64,000 nucleotides of DNA from an uncultured Collinsella sp. (GTDB lineage Bacteria; Actinomycetota; Coriobacteriia; Coriobacteriales; Coriobacteriaceae). Below are positions 6,672 through 15,841 of this stretch, piece by piece. The first letter of the stretch is position 1. Each line of letters starts with the position of its first letter. Position numbers and translations under genes: made by a program. The notes under the pieces are model-generated. The model saw only the letters and a program-made list of their open reading frames with translations. It did no database searches and had not been told where the DNA came from. The stretch lies in the NCBI GenBank assembly GCA_959026725.1, contig CAUFMG010000011.1:1-64000 (forward strand), read 5' to 3'.

Positions 6672-7521
6672 GGATTAGCTCCTGGGCCAGGCGGACAAAG
6701 TCGGCAACATCAAGCGTTTCGGCGCGCGTGGTGGATGCGATACCGCAAGCCTCAAAGGCGGCATCGAGCACGTCCTTGGCAAAGCCGTTGGCGCTCATGG
6801 AATTGCGGATGGTCTTGCGACGCTGAGCAAATGCAGCGTCAATTACGCGGGCCACAAACTCGCAATCGAGCCCCTCGGGCACCACGCCGTCAACACGGTC
6901 GATGCGCACGACGGCCGAGTCCACGTGCGGCGCCGGCATAAAGCAGCGCGGCGGCACCTCAAAGCGACCCGTAACCTGCGCATACAGGCCGAGCTTTGCC
7001 GTATAGCCGCCATAGGTCTTGTTGCCCGGCGTTGCGGCAATGCGATCGGCAACCTCCTTTTGAACCATGACGACGGCGCGCTTGAGCGCGGGCATCGTCT
7101 GGAAGAACTGCAGGATGATCGTCGCCGCCACGTTATAGGGCAGGTTCGCGACAAACACCGTGGGTTCACCACCGGCGGCCTGCCCAATCTGCTCCGGCGT
7201 CACCTTGAGCGCGTCGCCCATGATAAAACGGAAGTTGGCGTAGTCGGCGGCGTGGGCATCGAGCACCGGCTCAAGCTCGGGATCGGCCTCGATCGACGTG
7301 ACGCACGCCGCCTCCTGCAGCAGCGCAAGCGTGAGCGTGCCAACGCCCGGGCCAACCTCGAGCACGCGCTCATCGCCCGCAAGCTCGGAAAGCTCGCAAA
7401 TGCGCTCAATCACATGGTTGTCGATCAGGAAGTTCTGGCCCAGGCGATGCTTGGTCGCAAGGCCAAACTCCTCCAGCAGCTCCCTTGTTGCCGTGGGGTT
7501 TGCCAAAGGCGAAGTTGTCAT
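6661..7521 (-). CDS. rsmA: 16S rRNA dimethyladenosine transferase (KsgA)
   Basis: SAM-dependent enzyme that dimethylates A1518 and A1519 in helix 45 of 16S rRNA late in 30S assembly. The 286-residue protein has the LGQNFLID entry motif, the SAM-binding VLEVGPGVGTLT and the catalytic NLPYN (VFVANLPYNVAATI). The C-terminal helical domain includes RRKTIRNSM. The upstream neighbour metG is separated by a terminator. Confidence 0.97.
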   Translation of the reverse strand: MTTSPLANPTATRELLEEFGLATKHRLGQNFLIDNHVIERICELSELAGDERVLEVGPGVGTLTLALLQEAACVTSIEADPELEPVLDAHAADYANFRFIMGDALKVTPEQIGQAAGGEPTVFVANLPYNVAATIILQFFQTMPALKRAVVMVQKEVADRIAATPGNKTYGGYTAKLGLYAQVTGRFEVPPRCFMPAPHVDSAVVRIDRVDGVVPEGLDCEFVARVIDAAFAQRRKTIRNSMSANGFAKDVLDAAFEACGIASTTRAETLDVADFVRLAQELIHDA

Positions 7522-7559
7522 AGTTGCCTCCTTAGCATGGTGGCTGCGTCTTGAAACAA

Positions 7560-7589
7560 AAGGGCATGGACCGTTGCGGCCATGCCCTT
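7560..7589 (-). terminator. Rho-independent terminator of metG
   Basis: Ten-bp stem AAGGGCATGG/CCATGCCCTT with a TTTTGTTT tail on the minus strand, 39 bases after the metG stop and before rsmA. Confidence 0.8.
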
Positions 7590-7628
7590 ACATCTAAACA
7601 GCAAATTGCCGATATGGCGCGCGGCGTC

Positions 7629-9230
7629 TTAGCCCAGACGCGGGAACAGCGGCTCGCCCTTCTCGACGGGCTGACCACCGGCAAGCAGGCCCCAAGCGCA
7701 AATGCCCTTGAGATCGTCGCTCGCGGCCTCGTCCTCGCAGGACAGGCGGCGCAAGGCCTCGGCAGAGGTCTGAGGCATGAGCGGCATCAGCAGGTGAGCG
7801 GCAATGCGGATGGCCTCGAGCAGGTTGTAGATAACAAACGCCAGCTCGTCGGCCTTGACCTCGTCCTTGGCAAGCGCCCAGGGCTCGGAGTCCTCGATGT
7901 AGTGGTTGGCGGCATGGATGAGCTCCATGACCTCGTCCTTAGCTCCACCGTAATCGAGCACGTCCATCTTGGCCATGTAGCGATCGACCAGGCCATCGGC
8001 AATCTTTGCCAGCGGGTTGTCGAACGCATCGAACGACGCGGGCTTGGCAGGCGCGCAACCGTCAAAGTACTTGCCGCTCATGTTGAGCGAACGCGAGATA
8101 AGGTTGCCCCAGCTGTTGGCCAGGTCGGCGTTGTAGACCTGCTCCATGCGGTCGAAGCTGATGGCACCGTCGGTGCCGGGGACGACGTCGGTCATAAAGT
8201 AGTAGCGATAGCCCTCGACGCCCAGCATGTCGATAACGTCCTGCGGAGCGATGGCATTGCCGCGGCTCTTGGACATCTTCTCGGCCTTGCCGGTCTCGGC
8301 ATTGCGCACGGTCAGGAAACCGTGGGCAAAGACGTGCTCGGGCAGGGCCTCGCCGATGGCCATAAGCATGGCGGGCCAAATGACGCAGTGGAAGCGGATA
8401 ATGTCCTTGCCCACGATGTGGAACTGCGCGGGCCAGCGATAGGCCAGCTCGGCACGCGCCTCGTCGGTGTCGACACCGTAACCGACGGCCGTCATATAGT
8501 TGAGCAGCGCATCGAACCACACGTAGGTCACGTGACCCTCGTCAAACGGGACCTGAATGCCCCAGTCAAAGCTCGTACGGCTCACGGAAAGGTCATTAAG
8601 GCCGCCCTCGACAAAGCTACGTACCTCGTTCATGCGGAACGCAGGCTCGACAAAGTCGGGGTGCTCGTCGTAAAGCTTGAGCAGCTTGTCCTGGAAAGCG
8701 GAAAGCTTAAAGAAGTAGGACTCCTCCTGCACGCGCTCAAGCGGACGGTGGCAGTCGGGGCACAGGTGCTGGCCGACGCTGCCGTACTCCTCGTCGCCCT
8801 TCTGGACCTGCGTATCGGTAAAGTAGGTCTCGTCAGGCACGCAATACCAACCGTCGTAGCTGCCCTTATACAGGTAGCCGGACTCCTTCATGCGCTCCCA
8901 CAGGTACTGCACGGCATGATGCTGGCGCGGCTCGGTGGTGCGGATGAAGTCGTCGTTGGAGATCTCGAGCTTGCTCCAAAGCTCCTTGAAGTGCGGAGCC
9001 TGGCTGTCGGTCCACTCCTGCGGCGTCATGTTGTGCTTGGCTGCGGCCTCGGCGACCTTCTCGCCGTGCTCGTCCATGCCGGTCAGGAACTTGACGTTAT
9101 AGCCGGCGGAGCGGCGATAGCGAGCCTGAACGTCGGCGATGATGGTGGAATAAGCCGTGCCCAGGTGCGGATCGGCGTTGACGTAGTAGATGGGCGTCGT
9201 GATAAAGAACGAAGGCTTGCTTTGATCCAT
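7629..9230 (-). CDS. metG: methionyl-tRNA synthetase
   Basis: Class I synthetase of 533 residues. The HIGH-type motif is PHLGTAYS near the N-terminus (TTPIYYVNADPHLGT), the KMSKS motif is EKMSKSRGNAI at about residue 320, and the connective-peptide zinc region contains LCPDCHRP. The helical anticodon-binding domain follows; there is no C-terminal EMAP-like dimerisation domain. The gene ends in its own terminator. Upstream, 69 bases away, is rsmI. Confidence 0.97.
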   Translation of the reverse strand: MDQSKPSFFITTPIYYVNADPHLGTAYSTIIADVQARYRRSAGYNVKFLTGMDEHGEKVAEAAAKHNMTPQEWTDSQAPHFKELWSKLEISNDDFIRTTEPRQHHAVQYLWERMKESGYLYKGSYDGWYCVPDETYFTDTQVQKGDEEYGSVGQHLCPDCHRPLERVQEESYFFKLSAFQDKLLKLYDEHPDFVEPAFRMNEVRSFVEGGLNDLSVSRTSFDWGIQVPFDEGHVTYVWFDALLNYMTAVGYGVDTDEARAELAYRWPAQFHIVGKDIIRFHCVIWPAMLMAIGEALPEHVFAHGFLTVRNAETGKAEKMSKSRGNAIAPQDVIDMLGVEGYRYYFMTDVVPGTDGAISFDRMEQVYNADLANSWGNLISRSLNMSGKYFDGCAPAKPASFDAFDNPLAKIADGLVDRYMAKMDVLDYGGAKDEVMELIHAANHYIEDSEPWALAKDEVKADELAFVIYNLLEAIRIAAHLLMPLMPQTSAEALRRLSCEDEAASDDLKGICAWGLLAGGQPVEKGEPLFPRLG

Positions 9231-9299
9231 GGGGTTTGTCCTCCAGAAAAACGTTGCATACAGGGGATGATTCTAGCGCAAGGGCTGGATATCCTCCAT

Positions 9300-10178
9300 C
9301 TATTGCATATCGAGCACCATGGCATAGACATCGCGCTTGCGGCGCGAATACTTCTGAGACAGGCGCTTGGCCACCGCAGAGGCGGGCTCCCCCTCCTCGA
9401 GCGCGGTGCGGATATCCTCGCGCAGGGCCTCGTCGGGATCCGCTACCGCAGCGCCAACCGGCGCGATGCCGGCCTCCTCATCCTCGCTCGGCGGCGCGAT
9501 GACCAGCGCAATCTCGCCCTTTACCTCGCCGCGAGCACGCAGCTCCTCGGCAAGCTGGTCAGCGGGCCCGCGCAAGACCTCCTCGTGCAGCTTGGTGAGT
9601 TCGCGGCAGACGGCAACCTCACGCTGGGGAAAGACCTCCGCCACGGCCTCGAGCGTCGCCACGATGCGATGTGGAGACTCGTAGAAGATGAGTGCGCCGG
9701 GCACCACGGCAAGGCGCTGCAAACGGCGCACACGGTCGCCGTGCTTTCGGCCCAAAAAGCCCTCGAAGAAAAAATGCTCGCAGGGAATGCCGGACGAAAC
9801 AAGCGCCGTGACGCAAGCAGAGGGCCCGGGAATAACTTCGACGGGCAAATCGGCCTCACGCGCCGCCTCGACCAGCGCCTGGCCGGGATCGGACACGCTC
9901 GGCATGCCGGCGTCCGAGGCAAAGGCGAGGGTCTCCCCCGCCAGCAGACGGTCGACCAGGCCGGTGGCGCGGCTGGCGATCACATTCTCGTCGCAACGGA
10001 CAAGCGGCTTGGAAATGCCCAGGTGCATCAGCAGCTTTGACGTCACACGCGTGTCTTCGCAGCAGATGACATCGGCAGCGGCAAAGGCTTCGCCAACGCG
10101 CGGGGACAGGTCGCCCAGGTTGCCGATGGGCGTGCCGACCACATAGAGTTTGCCCGTATGGGCGCTGTTTTGCGTCAT
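9300..10178 (-). CDS. rsmI: 16S rRNA (cytidine1402-2'-O)-methyltransferase
   Basis: Tetrapyrrole-methylase-fold enzyme that 2'-O-methylates C1402 in the decoding centre. The 292-residue protein has VGTPIGNLGDLSPR at the start, CCEDTRVTSKLL, and the SAM-binding region VIPGPSACVTALVSSG. The C-terminal extension (ASAVAKRLSQKYSRRKRDVYAM) is the small helical domain found in many RsmI. It lies six bases downstream of the GH5-like gene, so they may share a transcript. Confidence 0.96.
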   Translation of the reverse strand: MTQNSAHTGKLYVVGTPIGNLGDLSPRVGEAFAAADVICCEDTRVTSKLLMHLGISKPLVRCDENVIASRATGLVDRLLAGETLAFASDAGMPSVSDPGQALVEAAREADLPVEVIPGPSACVTALVSSGIPCEHFFFEGFLGRKHGDRVRRLQRLAVVPGALIFYESPHRIVATLEAVAEVFPQREVAVCRELTKLHEEVLRGPADQLAEELRARGEVKGEIALVIAPPSEDEEAGIAPVGAAVADPDEALREDIRTALEEGEPASAVAKRLSQKYSRRKRDVYAMVLDMQ

Positions 10179-10184
10179 ATCAAC

Positions 10185-11246
10185 CTATTCAATCATGCCG
10201 CGCTCGAGCGTGCCGAGCGCCGCGCGGGCGTCCCATGCTGCAATGCGCTTCTCGGTCTTCCACGTTTGGAAGAACCAACCGGCAGCCGGCGCAAACGAAG
10301 CCAGCTGATTGGCGATAAACACGCGCTCGTAGGCATTGCGGCCCTCGGGCGTAACCGACGAGTTGGCAAAGATCGCCGCGCCCGACCATTCGCCCACCAG
10401 CACGGGGAACCCAGTTGAAATCGCTTCTTTAAGCTCGCGCTTGTTACGCGAAATCGCCGTCGTCAGCCCGCGGGGGCTCGTGATGTCGAGCGCATGCTCG
10501 TCGCGGTAATGGTACAGGTGAAGGTCCATGTAGACGTTCTTGTACTTGGCGCCGCGCATAAAATGCTTCCACTCGCTGGGATGCCCCGACGACGAGAAAA
10601 CGACGATCTTATCCTCGGGCATATACGAACGGACGAGCTCGTAAGCATCGCGATAGAAATTGCGCAGGTAGTGAGCAGGAATGCCATCCGTCATGGTGAA
10701 GAGGCTCTTGCGGACACTCATCTGCGGCGTATCCAGCAGCTCAATACCCAGCAGGCTCTCGGCCTCGCCGTAGCGATCGGCCAAGCGCTCGAGCACGTCG
10801 AGTGCGACATGACGACCGTTGGTGGACGAATGCCACTCGGCAACAGCCTCCGGCGTGGCGGGTGAATCGTTGGAATCGCCCTGGCCACCGGGCACAGTCG
10901 CCAGGTCAAGCAGCACGCGAATGTTGTACTTGGCAGCCCACTCAATCGCGCGGTCGATGTAATCGACAACCGAGATGTAGGAGGCATCGGACTCCTGTGA
11001 GCCAAAGGCATACCAAGGCACCGGCAGGCGCACGGCGTTGAGGCCGATCTGCGCCATGCGACGGAAATCGTCCTCGCTCACAAACGTCTCGTAATGACGG
11101 CGCATGCGCTCGTTATAGGCGGCGGTGCCCATGGCCTCCTGCAGCTCGGCCGCGTTGGATGCACCGGTCGCCGCGTATAGCGACGGGGTCACCCAAGGCT
11201 CGGGAATAAACCAGCCAGAGAGATTAACGCCGAGTATCCTCTCCAT
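10185..11246 (-). CDS. GH5-like (exo-beta-1,3-glucanase type) protein, acid/base Glu replaced
   Basis: A 353-residue TIM-barrel protein resembling glycoside hydrolase family 5 of the exo-beta-1,3-glucanase type. Visible landmarks are NAVRLPVPWYAF, a LDLATVPGGQGDSND loop like the family's DLHxxPGxQ, DLHLYHYRD, and a nucleophile-type VLVGEWSGA with Glu286. At the acid/base site the usual NEP reads DTP (residues 172-174 in GIELLDTPQ), so the proton donor is missing. There is no signal peptide, so it is cytoplasmic. I start at MERILGV, where AAGGGGG precedes the ATG; the longer frame upstream is not supported. Substrate unknown; it may bind rather than cleave a glycan. Confidence 0.75.
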   Translation of the reverse strand: MERILGVNLSGWFIPEPWVTPSLYAATGASNAAELQEAMGTAAYNERMRRHYETFVSEDDFRRMAQIGLNAVRLPVPWYAFGSQESDASYISVVDYIDRAIEWAAKYNIRVLLDLATVPGGQGDSNDSPATPEAVAEWHSSTNGRHVALDVLERLADRYGEAESLLGIELLDTPQMSVRKSLFTMTDGIPAHYLRNFYRDAYELVRSYMPEDKIVVFSSSGHPSEWKHFMRGAKYKNVYMDLHLYHYRDEHALDITSPRGLTTAISRNKRELKEAISTGFPVLVGEWSGAAIFANSSVTPEGRNAYERVFIANQLASFAPAAGWFFQTWKTEKRIAAWDARAALGTLERGMIE

Positions 11247-11498
11247 CACTGCCCCCTTCGGATCGTGCAGGCCGAGCCTGCATCGTATTGCATAGGAAAA
11301 GTATCGTTTTGAGTATACCCGCGTGTGCGGACAGGCGACCGAACGGTCTGTAAAGTGACGCGAAAGTGGGAGGAATGTCTGGGGCGGGCGGACTCGGAAT
11401 GGTGCGACGAGGTGTGTACGCGCGCCGGAGGCAGGCACCGGAAAGCGCGTCCCGTTCTATCGCTCAATAATGGGGCGCATTTTCCGCAGAACCCTACA

Positions 11499-11531
11499 TA
11501 AAAGAAAAGGACCCCTTTGCAGAGGTCCTAG
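11499..11531 (-). terminator. Rho-independent terminator of tRNA-Phe
   Basis: Minus-strand AGGACCTCTGCAAAGGGGTCCT followed by TTTCTTTT, a dozen bases after the tRNA. Confidence 0.8.
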
Positions 11532-11542
11532 TCAATTCAAGG

Positions 11543-11615
<73 letters not shown>

Positions 11616-11738
11616 ATTTGAGGTGTGCCTTGTTTCAAGGCTTGATTAGTATAACCAAGGACGCGTTCCGGTCAACCGAGAATTTTAAAAAAGTTTTTGA
11701 GCACAGCCTCGGTTCTATAAATCGGCACGTCAGAGGCA

Positions 11739-12026
11739 TCAGCCGGCAGCAAGAAGTTTTTCACTCAGAGCCGCACGGGCAAACTCACTTGGCGTCATCC
11801 CCTCGGCAGCCGCCCGTCGACGAATGGCCTCCTTCATTCCCAGAGGAATCTTGACCGACAGCGTTGCCGTCCCCTCACCTGAGAGCGGGGGCCGTCCATG
11901 CACGATCCCACCAACGGTGTGTTCGCCATCCGGAAACTCTCCGCGCTCGTACGACTCGCACCACGCGTCAATCATTTCATCCGTTACAACCTGACCATTA
12001 GCGGCCGTATACGTCTTGCCCATCAT
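11739..12026 (-). CDS. ribbon-helix-helix type antitoxin (BrnA-like)
   Basis: A 95-residue protein whose C-terminal half (LSVKIPLGMKEAIRRRAAAEGMTPSEFARAALSEKLL) has the strand-helix-helix pattern of a ribbon-helix-helix DNA-binding antitoxin. The N-terminus (MMGKTYTAANGQVVTDEMIDAW) would be the toxin-binding part. Its ATG overlaps the stop of the upstream toxin gene by four bases. Toxin-first order is typical of BrnTA modules. It probably represses its own operon. Confidence 0.75.
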   Translation of the reverse strand: MMGKTYTAANGQVVTDEMIDAWCESYERGEFPDGEHTVGGIVHGRPPLSGEGTATLSVKIPLGMKEAIRRRAAAEGMTPSEFARAALSEKLLAAG

Positions 12027-12289
12027 CGACCCCTTTGCCGAGCCTGTTCAATCTCCTGCCAAAATTTCTTCTGGACTGGAGACAAGGCATGAATGATAAG
12101 CCACCCACGGACAAGCTCGACCGCGACAAGCTCCACGCTTCGTCCGTCTGGGAGCCATCCAATCGCAAGCCATCTCGGCGGCTCGTCCTTCGACTCGCGA
12201 CGAATGCACTCAGTAACCGCAAGCCAAGCGCTAAGCACCTGCTTTTCCGTCAGGTGCTTTTTAGCGTTGGGATGAATCTCAACATCCAT
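12023..12289 (-). CDS. BrnT-like toxin
   Basis: An 88-residue protein starting MDVEIHPNAKKHLTEKQ. The layout (N-terminal His/Asn-rich helix, then two strands WLAIGWLPDGRSVELVAVEL, GWLIIHALSPVQKKF) resembles BrnT and related RelE-fold RNase toxins, but the identity is distant and the family call is inference. GGAGG lies eight bases before the ATG. It forms a four-base overlap with the antitoxin gene. Confidence 0.65.
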   Translation of the reverse strand: MDVEIHPNAKKHLTEKQVLSAWLAVTECIRRESKDEPPRWLAIGWLPDGRSVELVAVELVRGWLIIHALSPVQKKFWQEIEQARQRGR

Positions 12290-12347
12290 GCATCTTCTCC
12301 TCCATCTTACCCAATTTCGTATGACGAAAGTCCACTGTCGCCAATTC

Positions 12348-12707
12348 TTAAGCCGGCACGCGTTGGAGAGCAGGGGTCGAAACAATGATTGAAGGACGCT
12401 CTAGTACGGCCCAGGCGCCGGGGCAGGAGCACATGCGCCAAGGGCGGACGTTTTCGTAGCGCGCGAGGATATTGCCGTCGCAATCGATGGAGGCGATGTC
12501 GATGGGATAGGCCATAAAACACGTATGGACCGAAGAGCAGCGTGGAAACGCCATGACGAGCGGCAGGCCGTTGGCGGCAACCGGACGCCGTCCCAGCATG
12601 CCGCGCAGGCGCACGACAAACGACTCCGCCACCACAAACTCGGCCGGCGTCCAACCCAGCCTATTGAGTGCCCGCGCGTAGACGATGTAGGACGAGACCG
12701 CGGTCAC
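12348..12707 (-). CDS. DUF192 protein, end of the Tad operon
   Basis: A 119-residue protein with the DUF192 pattern: FVVRLRGMLGRRP near the N-terminus, LVMAFPRCSSVHTCFMAYPIDIASID (the conserved turn usually reads xIHTxFMxxxIDVxFLD) and a C-terminal VLE. I place the start at a GTG overlapping the TadE stop (ATGTGA), which makes it the last translationally coupled gene of the pilus operon. DUF192 function is unknown; association with a pilus operon is the notable part. Confidence 0.75.
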   Translation of the reverse strand: MTAVSSYIVYARALNRLGWTPAEFVVAESFVVRLRGMLGRRPVAANGLPLVMAFPRCSSVHTCFMAYPIDIASIDCDGNILARYENVRPWRMCSCPGAWAVLERPSIIVSTPALQRVPA

Positions 12708-13180
12708 ATGACCACCCCCGGACGCCATGGATCGACCGTCACCGCACGCTCGTGCGACAACGTTGTCGGCGCCCCCAGCGGAACGCCAGCGATGCTGAGA
12801 GAAGTCGGCCACGGCTCATAGTGCATGGTGCAGGTGTAGGTCCTAAACGTACCGGATAGGGAGAGCAGGCCACCATCCGATGCCTCCGCGCCTTGCTCGC
12901 TCGACACTTCGATCTGCAAGTCATAGCCTTCCATGGCATTCAGAATTTGAGTCTGAACCGTCGCTGAGGCATCGGCAGAGCTTTCGTCGCCCTCCCCCTC
13001 CGACGCCACGGCGTGCGCCAACACGATGTCGGGCACCACGCGGTCGAAGCGCGCAACGGCGCTGGCAAAGATCATGACGTTGTACACGATGAGTGCCAGC
13101 ACCAGCAAAACGGGCGTAACCACTGCCATCTCAACCGTCGCTTGGGCGCGCTCCTCGCGCAGACGCATGCGGATACTCAT
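12704..13180 (-). CDS. TadE-like pseudopilin
   Basis: A 158-residue protein with the TadE N-terminus: a short basic leader (MSIRMRLREERA) then QATVEMAVVTPVLLVLALIVYNVMIF as the processing site and membrane helix, and an extracytoplasmic C-terminal domain with two cysteines far apart less typical of the family. In TadE-like proteins Glu at +5 of the mature protein follows the prepilin peptidase site; here the residue before the cleavage point is Ala, not Gly. The ATG overlaps the stop of the preceding TadG-like gene (TAATG). Confidence 0.85.
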   Translation of the reverse strand: MSIRMRLREERAQATVEMAVVTPVLLVLALIVYNVMIFASAVARFDRVVPDIVLAHAVASEGEGDESSADASATVQTQILNAMEGYDLQIEVSSEQGAEASDGGLLSLSGTFRTYTCTMHYEPWPTSLSIAGVPLGAPTTLSHERAVTVDPWRPGVVM

Positions 13181-15333
13181 TACGACCCACCGCCCAGAGC
13201 GCCAACCAGCGTGGCGACATCGACGGTGAGCGGGATGGAGCCGCCGCCGGGCAGAGGAATCTCCGCAAGTGTGAACACCGTACCGCTAATGGTGCGTTCG
13301 ACTTGATATTCCAACGCCTCGCAAAGCGCCTTGGGATCGGTCACGCCCAACGGAATACTTCGCAGTTTGTCTTGCGTTTGAGAGAGACCCGCAATGTCAG
13401 ACCCCGGACTCTTAATGACGTTGGCGGAATCGGTCAGCACCGGCTTTCGCAGGCGCAAGTCGCACGGTTCCAAACCCAGCGCCGCCACGGACGCCGAAAC
13501 GGTATCGCCGAGCCACGATGCAATGGAGCCCAACGCACCGCTGCCCCCTCCTAGGTCTTTAATCATCTCGTCCATAAGTTCGTCGGCCGAACCTTGGATG
13601 TCTCCGTATCCCACGAGTAGCCGTCCCCAAACATCCATGACGCCGTCGAGCACGCCGGCAACGCCGCCCGAGCGTTCCTTCAATGTCGAGAAAAATCGCG
13701 AAAGCACGTTGTTTTGCGCCGTCGCCTCATCGGGCGCCAGCACCGCGGCAGAGATAGCACCGCGATCGCCAAGCCTGACTGCCGCGTTAAACGAGGAGTT
13801 AAGTTGATCGGGGCTGGTAATGTCACCCGAAACTGCAAAGGCGACCACGCCGTTGCGGCCAGGTGGGGCGATACGCGGGCGCTCGCCGGAAAGCGCTTTA
13901 ATGGCCTGGTCAAACGCATTGCCCGCACGGTCGGCCTCATCCTCGGTCTGACGCTCAAGTTCGAGTTCTTTGTTGCGGCATTCGACGTAGTCTTCCAGAG
14001 CCTCTTTGAATCGATCAAAGTGGTACTCAAAGCCGTTTTCGATAGAAGTCGAAGGAGCCGCAACGGCACCGAGCGACGAAACACCAAAATGGCATCTATT
14101 GCATTTGTCCTGCCCGTCATAAGCAGCAACCGAGGCCAGCCCGCATGGCGCCCCCTTCTTATAGTTGGGGCAACTCGTTCCGTAATGCAGATACGTCTTG
14201 CCATCGATGGCACTGGTTGGCCACACCGTATCGGTATAGAGTTCCGTCGCTCGCACCTCGTCAGTGTTGCGCGGCAACAGCGGGATATAGGAAGCGACTT
14301 CATCTCCGTCCTCGGTTACATATGCACGATTGACCTCTGTACTCGCATAGGTGTAAAACGCCTTGCGCGCCGCCGACTCCGCCTTCGTCTCGACGCTTGA
14401 ACCCTGCGGTTTTTCGTCTGCCAGGCGTTGACGGTAGTAGGTCTTCGCGCGGTCGAGCGCCACCTGTGGCTCCCACGAAATGCTCGAGGCATAATGCGGG
14501 TTCTGCTCACCCGAGAGCTTTGCCAAACTCCTCGTACGTTCCCACATGCATGAACAGCTACCGACCGAAGCCGGAACCGATCCACCGCAATCCGCAAGCC
14601 AGGCGCGTTCTTTTGCTTTCGCCGTCTCCTCCAAGGCCTTCTGCAGCTCATCTGCTGCGCGCTCCAGATCTTTCGATGTGTCTTTAATGGCATCGGTCGA
14701 GATCTCAGAACCCTCGAGCGCAACGAAATCCGACTCGGACGTCCTGGGCACGGCAAGCGCCGTACCGGTATAGGTCACACTATCGGTATCCTGCGCCGAC
14801 ACCGCCTGCGTGGCACGCGCGGCAATCAGATACGGCAGAGCCGTCTCGATTTTCTGCAAGCCTTCCGATGCGCTTTTGGCAAACTTGTTGCGCGTTTTAA
14901 TGATCTCAATCCCGGTGTCGACCATATTGCCGGCAACTGGTTCGGCACCCGGGATGAGGATGGCGACCAGGCCCGTCCCGATCGTGGCAAACCCCGCTAG
15001 GCCCAAACTCAAGATGCTCGCATCCACCACCGTGGCAGCCGTGTGATAGGACGACACCACATTGGCGCCTGCCAGCGCGCCGCTATCGGCAGCCACCTGG
15101 GTGTCCCCCGCGCGCGACATGCTCCATATCGCCGCCGTCGACGAAAACAGCAGCGTGAGCACCACCAAGATGACCACCGCAGAGGAAAGCGTGGTGTAGG
15201 CACCGTCTTCGATAAACAGGTCGATACCGGCTCGACCCATAAAGCCGCCTCGCTTGCGATGGCAGCTCGGACGGCGCGTCAAAACGCGTCTAGACCAGAA
15301 ACGCTTAATCCCATGCAGCAATCCACGAATCAT
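13180..15333 (-). CDS. TadG-like pilus assembly protein
   Basis: About 717 residues. After a basic leader, an N-terminal membrane helix (YTTLSSAVVILVVLTLLFSSTAAIW) precedes ADSGALAGANVV, the signature of TadG/von Willebrand-type Flp proteins that face outward. Much of the remainder is a long helical, charged region with several cysteine pairs (CGGSVPASVGSCSC, CNRCHFG) that could be disulfides or metal sites. I start at MIRGLLHGI; this overlaps the upstream TadE end by 29 bases. Larger than most TadG proteins; role probably as a pilus-anchoring or minor structural component. Confidence 0.75.
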   Translation of the reverse strand: MIRGLLHGIKRFWSRRVLTRRPSCHRKRGGFMGRAGIDLFIEDGAYTTLSSAVVILVVLTLLFSSTAAIWSMSRAGDTQVAADSGALAGANVVSSYHTAATVVDASILSLGLAGFATIGTGLVAILIPGAEPVAGNMVDTGIEIIKTRNKFAKSASEGLQKIETALPYLIAARATQAVSAQDTDSVTYTGTALAVPRTSESDFVALEGSEISTDAIKDTSKDLERAADELQKALEETAKAKERAWLADCGGSVPASVGSCSCMWERTRSLAKLSGEQNPHYASSISWEPQVALDRAKTYYRQRLADEKPQGSSVETKAESAARKAFYTYASTEVNRAYVTEDGDEVASYIPLLPRNTDEVRATELYTDTVWPTSAIDGKTYLHYGTSCPNYKKGAPCGLASVAAYDGQDKCNRCHFGVSSLGAVAAPSTSIENGFEYHFDRFKEALEDYVECRNKELELERQTEDEADRAGNAFDQAIKALSGERPRIAPPGRNGVVAFAVSGDITSPDQLNSSFNAAVRLGDRGAISAAVLAPDEATAQNNVLSRFFSTLKERSGGVAGVLDGVMDVWGRLLVGYGDIQGSADELMDEMIKDLGGGSGALGSIASWLGDTVSASVAALGLEPCDLRLRKPVLTDSANVIKSPGSDIAGLSQTQDKLRSIPLGVTDPKALCEALEYQVERTISGTVFTLAEIPLPGGGSIPLTVDVATLVGALGGGS

Positions 15334-15841
15334 AATCTCCCTCCAGCCATTCGGGACGCGATTGATACGAGACATCGACCTTGAGCTCAACGTAGCCGCC
15401 CTCGGCGGTACCACCCATAGCCTGCGCAAACGCACCGATCACAGGCAACGGCTTGACCTCGCCGGAAACGGACACGGACGAGACGCCACCCGCACCGGCC
15501 CGGCCAAGCTCGATATCCCACGACAACGGCCCGCCGGCATGAAAGATCGAAACGTTGGGCACTGCGGCAAGTCGGCGGCGGGTGAACTCCTTAAGATCGT
15601 CGTCCTCCGCCGTCGTCGTGGTCATGAGCCGCGCGGTCTCGGCGGCGGCAGACTCCATGACCGCGCGCGTATAGAGCAGGCACACCGGTTGCAGCGCGAG
15701 AAGGATGAGTGTCAGAAACGTCGGCAGCAAAAAAGCGGCCTCGACCGTAGACTGCGCCCGGTCCTCGCGCGCGGCATCAATACAACGCGATGTCCTTAGC
15801 GGCCGCAGCGGCGTCGATAACCGACGTCGAGGCAACGCCAT
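15305..15841 (-). CDS. TadE-like pseudopilin
   Basis: The protein has the TadE core CIDAAREDRA-QSTVEAAFLLPTFLTLILLALQPVCLLYTRAVMESAAAETARL, then a beta-rich C-terminal domain. Start choice is difficult: the first ATG in frame (15841) gives 178 residues but overlaps the upstream small pilin gene by 65 bases; a non-ATG start closer to 15780 is possible. The Ala-Gln processing site is shared with the other pilins in this operon. Confidence 0.75.
   Translation of the reverse strand: MALPRRRLSTPLRPLRTSRCIDAAREDRAQSTVEAAFLLPTFLTLILLALQPVCLLYTRAVMESAAAETARLMTTTTAEDDDLKEFTRRRLAAVPNVSIFHAGGPLSWDIELGRAGAGGVSSVSVSGEVKPLPVIGAFAQAMGGTAEGGYVELKVDVSYQSRPEWLEGDYDSWIAAWD

Noticed and set aside
7551..10040. 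Very long open frame (829 codons) on the plus strand opposite metG and rsmI
   Set aside because: It is the antisense of two well-recognised genes, with composition (His/Gly/Val-rich) expected from the reverse frame of GC-rich codons and no recognisable domain.
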